Origin: an uncultured Desulfovibrio sp.
Lineage (GTDB): Bacteria; Desulfobacterota; Desulfovibrionia; Desulfovibrionales; Desulfovibrionaceae
Assembly (NCBI GenBank): GCA_900553065.1
Contig: USBZ01000040.1
Span: 1 to 18,048, forward strand
Direction of reading: 5' to 3'
Length of the DNA stretch: 18,048 nucleotides
Numbering within the stretch: the first letter of the stretch is position 1; the number at the start of each line of letters is the position of its first letter. The position numbers and the translations under genes were made by a program. The notes under the pieces are model-generated. The model saw only the letters and a program-made list of their open reading frames with translations, ran no database searches and was not told the DNA's origin. Below are positions 1 through 6,322 of the stretch, piece by piece.

Positions 1-859
1 TGTAGTACAGCCGGAACTTCTCGTTTTCGAGCAGGTAGCGGTCATTGGGCAGGAACGTGATTCCGTTGTCCATTTTCAGCGTGCCTTCCCCCTCGAACTG
101 GAAATATCGGATGGTATAGAGGGTGTTGGCGAAGTCGCCCGTCTTTTTGCCGCTTTCCCTCGACATGGCAACGGCCATTTCCGCAAGGCTCTGTATGGTG
201 CCGGAGCTGCCCACCAGCTCCCCCGGGCCCTGCACTTCCATGCGCTGCAGCGGCAGAACCGCATGATCGCGCACATATTTCTGCATTTCCGCATAGCGCA
301 GAGGGCTCACCGTGCCAGAACAGGGAAAAAGCCCTGCCAGGCGGACGGCGCCGAGCTTGAGCGACTCCAGCTCAAGAATATCGGTGCCGCGGGCCACGGA
401 AAGCTCCGTGCTGCCGCCGCCGATATCTATGAACATTCTCTTTCCGGAAAAAGGCTCGAGCGCCACGGACACGCCGCGGCAGATGAGGCGTGCCTCTTCC
501 CTGCCGGAAATCACGGTGAAGTCGATGCCGGTTTCACGGCGTATTTCATCCATGAACTCCTGACCGTTGGCCGCGTCGCGCACGGCGGCCGTCGCAAGCG
601 CCACAACCTCGTCCACACCGTAGGAACGACACATGCCCGCAAAGCCGCGCAGAGCCGCAATGGTTCTGCGCATGGGCTCGACCTGCAGCCTGCGTTCCTC
701 GAAGGCTCCCTCACCGAGCCTCACCATCTGCTTGACCTGATTGAGGACGCTGGTCACACGGTTCTCACCGATGCGCACGATCATCATGCGCAGAGAGTTC
801 GAACCCAGATCCATGATGGCGACGGTGCGCCCTTTTCCTGCGACCTGTTCAGCAGACAT
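1..859 (-). CDS. ppx: Ppx/GppA family exopolyphosphatase, 3' end cut off by window edge
   Basis: Only the first 286 residues lie in the window. The family removes terminal phosphate from polyphosphate (Ppx) or hydrolyses pppGpp (GppA) in the cytoplasm. Visible ASKHA-fold signatures are the N-terminal phosphate loop DLGSNSLRMM (residues 17-26), SGREEARL around 119-125 holding the likely catalytic Glu (E121/E122, where E. coli Ppx uses Glu121), the second phosphate loop DIGGGSTE (145-152) and the adenosine-type motif GSSGTIQSLA (217-226). The ATG at 857-859 overlaps the stop of the upstream HD gene by 11 bp, which suggests translational coupling; an AAGGAAG sequence lies about 10 bases before it. 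Residues after about 230 (TLYTIRYFQFEGEGT, then KMDNGITFLPNDRYLLENEK) do not look like the usual start of domain II. Ppx is preferred over GppA because ppk is next door, but sequence alone does not separate them. Confidence 0.9.
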   Translation of the reverse strand, partial: MSAEQVAGKGRTVAIMDLGSNSLRMMIVRIGENRVTSVLNQVKQMVRLGEGAFEERRLQVEPMRRTIAALRGFAGMCRSYGVDEVVALATAAVRDAANGQEFMDEIRRETGIDFTVISGREEARLICRGVSVALEPFSGKRMFIDIGGGSTELSVARGTDILELESLKLGAVRLAGLFPCSGTVSPLRYAEMQKYVRDHAVLPLQRMEVQGPGELVGSSGTIQSLAEMAVAMSRESGKKTGDFANTLYTIRYFQFEGEGTLKMDNGITFLPNDRYLLENEKFRLYY

Positions 860-1904
860 GCCTGTCGTCTTCCTTTCCCTGCGAAATCTCAAGCGCTCTT
901 CCGCAGATCTTCTCAAAAAGATCGCCCTTCTTGAGAGCACGGCGGCATTCCTTCCTGCAGGAGCCGGATCCGAAACACACAATGCCGACCGCACGGCGGC
1001 GCAACTTCACGCGGATTTCCTCCACGGCGCCCCTATGCCGGTAGTCCAGGCCGTCCGCCATGCGCAGAAGCGCGGCAGCACCGGCAAGAGATCTGCGGTC
1101 CTCGCGACAGAGCGCAGCAAAACGGCGATGCTTCATGCTCGGCCAGGCTCTGCGATGATAGCGGACCAGAAGCGCCACCAGAGGACGGCCCGCCTCCTCC
1201 AGTCCGAAGGAAAGCGACAGTTCCGAATTCTGCTCCACGATCTCCATGCCGACCTTGTGATGGCGACGTCTGCCCGACACGGCAAAACCGAGATCATGCC
1301 ACAGCGCGGCCTGCGCCAGAATTCTTGCCCAGCGTTCATCCAGCGGGAACAGGCCGGCAAGAGACTCGAAAAGATCCACGGCAAGCGTTGCCACATGGCG
1401 GCCGTGATGCACCGCCTCAAGCAGCGCCTGACCGGACAGCTCCTCTTCCGCGACCTCTTCAGTCTGCTCTTCGGCGGCACGATCCTTTTTCGCCCAGCGG
1501 AACATCTGCTCCACGGCGCTCTGCTCCAGTTCCTCGGCCATGAGTTCCCCGCGCAGCAGATCAAGGTCTCCGGGAACCGGAGCATCTGCCGTGCCGTCTT
1601 CCGCCGCTGAGGAGCAGACCTCGGCACAGGAAGTCGAATTCTCCGGCACGGCCTGCGCTTCAACCGTCACATCGCTCTTCTCTGCGTCACAGGAGTCCGC
1701 CTTTGCTGCAAGAGCATCGTCTTCCATAATGGCGGAAACCGACTGTTCCTCCGGCGACACTTCGCCGTCAACGCCGGTATCCCCTTCTTCGAAAGCGGCA
1801 GGAACGCTCTCCCTGATTTCCAGATCCTGCACCGGGGTATCCGCCGGAGCGGCTCTGCCGCCGGAACGACGCACTCTTCCGTTTCTGCCCGACGTTCTGC
1901 TCAT
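849..1904 (-). CDS. Stand-alone HD-domain protein resembling the exopolyphosphatase C-terminal domain, with acidic N-terminal extension
   Basis: The protein has 351 aa. The ATG at 1902-1904 is chosen because GGGAGG lies six bases before it; an in-frame ATG at 1919 lacks such a site. Residues 1-20 are basic. Residues about 20-160 are a low-complexity acidic stretch rich in Glu, Asp, Ala and Ser, probably disordered. Residues about 160-345 form an HD-type domain: HHGRH at 166-170, the HD doublet in ALWHDLGFA at 203-204, RRRHHK at 213-217, VRYHRRA at 247-253 and ADGLD at 283-287. This order matches the HD-like C-terminal domain normally fused to Ppx/GppA phosphatases. The next gene is a Ppx N-terminal module, so the enzyme appears split into two chains. 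A role in polyphosphate or (p)ppGpp turnover is inferred from context. The HD pair is intact, so independent phosphohydrolase activity is also possible. It starts 26 bp after ppk. Confidence 0.85.
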   Translation of the reverse strand: MSRTSGRNGRVRRSGGRAAPADTPVQDLEIRESVPAAFEEGDTGVDGEVSPEEQSVSAIMEDDALAAKADSCDAEKSDVTVEAQAVPENSTSCAEVCSSAAEDGTADAPVPGDLDLLRGELMAEELEQSAVEQMFRWAKKDRAAEEQTEEVAEEELSGQALLEAVHHGRHVATLAVDLFESLAGLFPLDERWARILAQAALWHDLGFAVSGRRRHHKVGMEIVEQNSELSLSFGLEEAGRPLVALLVRYHRRAWPSMKHRRFAALCREDRRSLAGAAALLRMADGLDYRHRGAVEEIRVKLRRRAVGIVCFGSGSCRKECRRALKKGDLFEKICGRALEISQGKEDDRHVC

Positions 1905-1930
1905 GAAAGCCTCCCTCAATGCGCCGAGAT

Positions 1931-4060
1931 TCAGCGCTTCAACAATATTTCCTGCGAATTCACGCCGTTTTCGTCCGCTGCCGGACGAAGGCGCACATAT
2001 TCTCCGTTGCCGCTCAGCTCCCAGGCCTGAACGTTGTCGGCCAGCTGAAGCTTGAGAACATCAAGAAGCGTCTTGCGGATGTTCTCATCCAGCACGGGGG
2101 TAAGCACTTCTATACGGCGATCCAGATTGCGGCTCATCATGTCCGCGCTGCCCATGAACATGCAGGCATTGCCCGCATTGCGGAACCAGTACACGCGGGC
2201 GTGTTCCAGAAAGCGCCCCACAATGGACTTCACCGTGATGTTCTCGCTCACGCCGGGAATGCCGGGGCGCAGGCAGCAGATGCCGCGGATCAGAAGACGC
2301 ACCTTCACGCCGGCGATGGAAGCCATGTACAGCGCCCGGATGATCTTTCTGTCCACCAGCTGGTTGCACTTCATGATGATCTCGCCCTCGCCGCCCCGGG
2401 CGCAGACGTCGATCTCATTCTGAATATGCTCGATGAGGCGGCGGCGCATGGAATCGGGAGAAACAAGAAGCTCCCGATAGTTATCCTTCACCGCGTAGCC
2501 CGTCATCACATTGAAAAGGTCCGCCATGTCGGCGCAGATGTCGGGATGGCAGGTCAGAATGCCCATGTCGGTATACATTCTTGCGGTGGAGGCGTTGTAG
2601 TTGCCCGTACCTATGTGGGCATAGCTCATCACGCCTTCCGCCTCGCGTCGCACCACAAGGCAGAGCTTGGCATGGATCTTCATGCCCACGAAGCCGTACA
2701 CCACATTCACGCCTTCGCGCTCAAGCTCCTCCGCCCAGGTAATGTTGCGTTCCTCGTCGAAACGGGCCTTCAGTTCCACCACGGCCGTCACCTGCTTGCC
2801 GCGCCGCCGCGCCTCGATGAGCGAGCGCACGATGGGCGAATCGTTGCCCACGCGGTAGAGCGTCTGCTTGATGGAAATGACGCTGGGATCCTCGGCGGCC
2901 TTCTGCACGAAATCCAACACCGGAGAGAAGCTGTCATAGGGATGGTGCAGAAACACATCCTGCTTGCGGATGATGCGGAAAAGGCTGTCCGTCTGCAGAA
3001 TCGGCGGCACGACAGGGCTGTGTCCGGGAATCTTGAGTCCCGGACGGTCCAGGCCGTACAGGGACATGAACTGCGCAAACGCCAGAGGTCCCTTCACCCG
3101 GTAGACCTGGAAAGGCTTGAGCCCCAGCCGCTTGATGAGGAATTCCGAAAGCTCCGTGGACATGCCCCGCGCCGTTTCCAGCCGGACCACGCCGCCGAAA
3201 CGACGCTGCTCCACCATGTCCTGCACGGCTTCAAGCAGATCGGTGCTCTCATCCTCGTCGATGTCCACGTCGGTATTGCGGGTGATGCGGAACAGACCGG
3301 AATCCATCACCTCATAGCCGGGGAACAGAAGTCCGAGATGCTCCTCGATGAGTTCCTCAAGCAGCAGAATGTCGGCGTCGCGCACGTTGGCCTTCAGACC
3401 GAGCGAAGCATAGGTCTTGGCTTCCTTGTTGCGCGGAATGAAGATGAAGCGCGACACGTTGCTCGGACAGCGGAGTCGGGCAAAACGGGCGATGCCGTCC
3501 CTTCCCTGCAGCCGGATGATGAAGTTCAGGCTGAGGTTGGAAATGGTGGGGAAGGGATGCCCCGGATCTATGGCCTGCGGCGTGAGCACGGGATAGATCT
3601 CGTCACGGAAATAGGCCAGCAGAAAGCGCCGCTGCTTTTCCGTAAGCTCGTTGTAGTGCACAAGATGCACGTCCCTTTCCCGCAGGAGCGGCACGAGCTT
3701 CTTCTGCCAGTGATCGCTGGCCCTGGACAGGAGCGCCGAGGCCTTGCGGCGGATCTCGGCAAGCTGCCGGGCCGGCGTCATGCGGTCGGCTTCGGAGCTG
3801 GCCGCGCCTTCCCGGTACCGACGCAGCACATCGGCCACGCGCACCATGAAGAATTCGTCAAGGTTATTGTAGAAAATGGAGAGGAACTTGGTCTGCTCCA
3901 GAAGAGGAAGCCGATCATCGAGCGCCGTTTCCAGCACGCGGGCATTGAAGTCCAGCCAGCTCAGCTCCCTGTTCAGATAATACTCCTGTGCAGCCAGATC
4001 CGTCTTTTTCGACTCCGCTCCCTGCTTTACAGCGGAAGCCTTCGTCTTTTTGTCGGCCAC
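1931..4060 (-). CDS. ppk: Polyphosphate kinase (PPK1)
   Basis: The 709-aa protein has full PPK1 length. The enzyme polymerises ATP gamma-phosphate into inorganic polyphosphate, usually at the inner membrane face. The N-domain begins YYLNRELSWLDFNARVL (residues 27-43), followed by FYNNLDEFFMVRV (63-75). The C-terminal half has two PLD-like catalytic histidines: H463 in KIHAKLCLV and H620 in GRFLEHARVYW. Their spacing of 157 equals that of E. coli H435 and H592. H482 in AHIGTGNYN corresponds to E. coli H454, so the active site looks intact. Translation most likely starts at GTG (4058-4060), with GGAGG seven bases upstream inside the end of the preceding gene. Only 2 bp separate it from the phosphate transporter stop, so the two are probably translationally coupled. 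The HD and Ppx genes follow on the same strand. Confidence 0.97.
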   Translation of the reverse strand: MADKKTKASAVKQGAESKKTDLAAQEYYLNRELSWLDFNARVLETALDDRLPLLEQTKFLSIFYNNLDEFFMVRVADVLRRYREGAASSEADRMTPARQLAEIRRKASALLSRASDHWQKKLVPLLRERDVHLVHYNELTEKQRRFLLAYFRDEIYPVLTPQAIDPGHPFPTISNLSLNFIIRLQGRDGIARFARLRCPSNVSRFIFIPRNKEAKTYASLGLKANVRDADILLLEELIEEHLGLLFPGYEVMDSGLFRITRNTDVDIDEDESTDLLEAVQDMVEQRRFGGVVRLETARGMSTELSEFLIKRLGLKPFQVYRVKGPLAFAQFMSLYGLDRPGLKIPGHSPVVPPILQTDSLFRIIRKQDVFLHHPYDSFSPVLDFVQKAAEDPSVISIKQTLYRVGNDSPIVRSLIEARRRGKQVTAVVELKARFDEERNITWAEELEREGVNVVYGFVGMKIHAKLCLVVRREAEGVMSYAHIGTGNYNASTARMYTDMGILTCHPDICADMADLFNVMTGYAVKDNYRELLVSPDSMRRRLIEHIQNEIDVCARGGEGEIIMKCNQLVDRKIIRALYMASIAGVKVRLLIRGICCLRPGIPGVSENITVKSIVGRFLEHARVYWFRNAGNACMFMGSADMMSRNLDRRIEVLTPVLDENIRKTLLDVLKLQLADNVQAWELSGNGEYVRLRPAADENGVNSQEILLKR

Positions 4061-4062
4061 GA

Positions 4063-5679
4063 CTATGCCTCCAGGTTCTGCCGACCGGCCATGTGATCGG
4101 CAATCTTTCTTGCACGGTAGGCTATCTGTTCTATGGCGCCCAGCACGTCGATGAACACGAGGCCGGACTCGGGCGAGCAGTGTCCGGCGCCCAGTCTCGT
4201 GGCGTGACTCGCGCGCAGCGAGGATTCAAGTTCACGGATACGATCCGCCCGGGCATCCAGAGCGGCCTTGTCCTCGGAAGAAAAGTCTTCCGGACCGAAA
4301 ACGTTCAGCGCCAGAGAAACGGCCCTGCGGGTTTCAAGATACAGCGAACGCACTTCCTTCATGGCCTCGGAAGAAAAGTCGTCGCCTCTTTTTTTGCGGT
4401 ATTCATAGAAGTCGATGAGTCTCTTGCCCTTGTCGCCGATGCGCTCAAGATCGCCGGCGCTGACCACGCAGGCTTCCAGAATGGCGGCATCCTTGCCGTC
4501 AAGACCGGTCTGCATGATATCCGAAGCATAACTGCGTATGGACGTTTCCAGCCGGTCGAGCTTGTCCTCAAGCTCCATGACGCGTTCCTTTTCTTCATCC
4601 TTCTGCTCGAAGAACACCTTTTCCGTGTGTTCCAGGAGCTCTATCACGAGTTCGCCCATGTGACGGCATTCATGCCGCACGGCACTCACGGCCACCACGG
4701 GCGTGCGCTGGATGAGGTGAGGATCGAGATAAACGGCCTCGCGTCTGTCGATCGGCTCGCTGTCGGGAATGATGCGGCGGATAAGCGCGGCAAAAGGTTT
4801 GACGAAGGGCAGGAAGAGTATGGTGTTGCAGATGTTGAACATCGTATGAGCATTGGCGATCTGATGGCCGATGGCGGAGGAGGAAGCTTCGATGAAGCCG
4901 ATCCACAGCGGCATGAGCGGCATCCAGATGCACACGCCTATCACGTTGAAGAGCACGTGGGCGGCACAGGCCTGACGCGCAGCCTTGCCGGTGCCGAGCG
5001 CCGCCAGCACGGCCGTGATGGTCGTTCCGATGTTGTCGCCGAAGATGATGGGAATGGCCGCTTCCAGAGGCAGAAGTCCCTGCGTGCCCAGAGCGATGGT
5101 CAGACCCACGGTGGCGGAACTGGACTGCACGAGAAGCGTAAGAAGCGTGCCTGCGGCAAGGCCGAGAAGCGGATTGTTGCTGAAGGCGAGGAAGATGTCC
5201 TGCCTGTCACGCAGGAAGGACATGGACGTTTCCATGGTCTGCATGCCGATGAAGAGCAGGCCGAAGCCGAGCAGGCCTTCGCCGACATGCTTGAGCTTCT
5301 TCGAGGAGCACACAAAAATGAGCAGCACACCGAGTATGACGAAGAGATACGCCAGATCCTTGACGCGGAAGGCCAGAATCTGACCGGTCACCGTGGTGCC
5401 GATGTTGGCACCCATGATGACGCCTATGGCCTGCGTGAGCGTCATGAGTCCGGCATCCACGAAGCTTACGGTCATAACAGTAGTAGCACTGCTGCTTTGG
5501 ATGACCATGGTGACCGCCGTACCCAAAAAAACGCCCATAACGGGCGTTTTCGTAAACATTCCGATAATATTGCGCAGGCGTTCACCGGCCACCATCTGCA
5601 GGGATTCGCTGATGAGTTTAATGGCAAACAAAAAAATGCCCACGCCGCCGAGAAGCTGCATGGCTGTGAAGAAGGACAT
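4063..5679 (-). CDS. Na+/phosphate cotransporter (NptA/YjbB type) with C-terminal PhoU-like domain
   Basis: This 538-aa inner-membrane protein belongs to the NaPi-II (PF02690) family. Both inverted repeats show the diagnostic motifs: QSSSATT (61-67) with GANIGTT (90-96), and QSSSAT (185-190) with GDNIGTT (214-220). Several hydrophobic segments cover residues 5-300. Residues about 335-530 are helical and charged, as in PhoU-like domains found in bacterial NaPi proteins, which are thought to regulate phosphate flux. An ATG at 5685 also exists, but GGAG sits one base before it and seven before the ATG at 5679, so the latter is preferred. It is the first gene of the ppk operon and has a Pho-box-like repeat upstream. 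Transport may run inward or outward: E. coli YjbB is an exporter, whereas the ppk context here suggests loading phosphate for polyphosphate or balancing the pool. Confidence 0.93.
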   Translation of the reverse strand: MSFFTAMQLLGGVGIFLFAIKLISESLQMVAGERLRNIIGMFTKTPVMGVFLGTAVTMVIQSSSATTVMTVSFVDAGLMTLTQAIGVIMGANIGTTVTGQILAFRVKDLAYLFVILGVLLIFVCSSKKLKHVGEGLLGFGLLFIGMQTMETSMSFLRDRQDIFLAFSNNPLLGLAAGTLLTLLVQSSSATVGLTIALGTQGLLPLEAAIPIIFGDNIGTTITAVLAALGTGKAARQACAAHVLFNVIGVCIWMPLMPLWIGFIEASSSAIGHQIANAHTMFNICNTILFLPFVKPFAALIRRIIPDSEPIDRREAVYLDPHLIQRTPVVAVSAVRHECRHMGELVIELLEHTEKVFFEQKDEEKERVMELEDKLDRLETSIRSYASDIMQTGLDGKDAAILEACVVSAGDLERIGDKGKRLIDFYEYRKKRGDDFSSEAMKEVRSLYLETRRAVSLALNVFGPEDFSSEDKAALDARADRIRELESSLRASHATRLGAGHCSPESGLVFIDVLGAIEQIAYRARKIADHMAGRQNLEA

Positions 5680-5723
5680 ACTCATACTCCGGTTGTCAGC
5701 TGTCTTTTTGAATTTCGGAGCAC

Positions 5724-5729
5724 AGTATC
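5724..5729 (-). promoter_or_regulatory. Probable -10 element of the phosphate/polyphosphate operon
   Basis: Read on the minus strand the hexamer is GATACT (4 of 6 to TATAAT), eight bases after the end of the Pho-box-like repeat; TACTGT, two bases further on, is the alternative. In PhoB-dependent promoters the Pho box replaces the -35 element and ends about ten bases before the -10. Transcription would begin near 5716, giving a leader of roughly 37 bases. Confidence 0.5.
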
Positions 5730-5737
5730 AGAGCCAT

Positions 5738-5755
5738 GTGACATTAGTATTACAG
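5738..5755 (-). promoter_or_regulatory. Pho-box-like direct repeat upstream of the NaPi-ppk operon
   Basis: On the minus strand the site reads CTGTAAT ACTA ATGTCAC. The enteric PhoB box is two CTGTCAT/C heptamers separated by four A/T-rich bases (11-bp period). Each half here has one mismatch, 12 of 14 matches in all, with the correct 4-bp spacer. A third, weaker heptamer, CTCTGAT, follows in the same 11-bp register. The site lies between the DksA-like gene stop (5774) and the transporter start (5679), so it would control the phosphate/polyphosphate genes and not the DksA-like gene. Regulation by phosphate starvation through PhoB is inferred. Confidence 0.65.
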
Positions 5756-5773
5756 AACGACGAAGAATGGAAA

Positions 5774-6124
5774 TCAGTCTTCCGATTCTCCCGCCGGAAG
5801 GCGTTCTCCGTCGCGTATCGCCTGGCAGTTCCGGCAGCATACGGATTCCGGCGCGGCCAGAAGGCGGGAAAGCGGAATGGGTTCGCCGCAGTCCTCGCAG
5901 CAGCGCTCAAAATTGCTTCCCTCGAACGAAATCCTGCGCAGCATGCTCAGCCTTCTGGCGCTTCGATCCGCCAGGGCTCCGGCAAAACGCACGGATTCCA
6001 TGTGCATGGCGTTATCGAGCACATCGGGCATGGAAGCCCCCTGAAAAAGTTCCTTCAGGCTGCGCAGCCTTTCCTGCTCTTCTTCCATCTCCGCATTCAG
6101 TCTTTCCTGTACGGCAGCGACCAT
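5774..6124 (-). CDS. Short DksA/TraR-family zinc-finger protein
   Basis: The protein has 116 aa. It shows the C4 zinc finger of the DksA/TraR family with exact spacing: C76-x2-C79-x17-C97-x2-C100, including the usual CGEPIP...RLLA.P context. An N-terminal helical, Glu/Arg-rich segment precedes SMPDVLDNAM (31-40), which contains the DxxDxA motif (D34, D37, A39) seen at the coiled-coil tip of DksA and required for action in the RNA polymerase secondary channel. It is shorter than E. coli DksA (151 aa), so the coiled coil is reduced. The start ATG at 6124 has CCGGAGG five bases upstream. The AT-rich TTAATATA near 6225-6235 may hold its promoter. A role as a transcription factor working with ppGpp, or a ppGpp-independent TraR-like role, is inferred. 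It is adjacent to but separately transcribed from the ppk operon. Confidence 0.88.
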   Translation of the reverse strand: MVAAVQERLNAEMEEEQERLRSLKELFQGASMPDVLDNAMHMESVRFAGALADRSARRLSMLRRISFEGSNFERCCEDCGEPIPLSRLLAAPESVCCRNCQAIRDGERLPAGESED

Positions 6125-6242
6125 ATGTACCTCCGGGATGACGTGTTCGGGGGCACCATGCGCTCATACGATCTGTCGGAAAACCGGATGCCCCCTGACG
6201 TCGGTCTCCATTCTTTCAGACCTATATTAACAAGGGAAACGG

Positions 6243-6284
6243 GAAAAAACGATGATACAGCCGCCGAGGCGGAAACATTATCAT
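6243..6284 (-). terminator. Intrinsic terminator after the ABC permease gene
   Basis: On the minus strand, ATGATA pairs with TATCAT around an inner CCGCC-TC-GGCGG hairpin, and the stem is followed by CGTTTTTT. It lies about 40 bases past the permease stop and closes the ABC transporter operon before the DksA-like gene. Confidence 0.65.
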
Positions 6285-6322
6285 ACCGGGGCCCTCCGCT
6301 TCGCCCCCATGGCGGAACGCAA

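Noticed and set aside
1919..4096. 725-codon plus-strand open frame
   Set aside because: It is exactly antisense to ppk, His/Ala/Gly-rich, without any known domain, and lacks a ribosome site; it arises from the codon bias of the real gene.
3988..6141. 717-codon plus-strand open frame
   Set aside because: Antisense to the phosphate transporter and DksA-like genes, whose motifs are unmistakable; composition is not protein-like.
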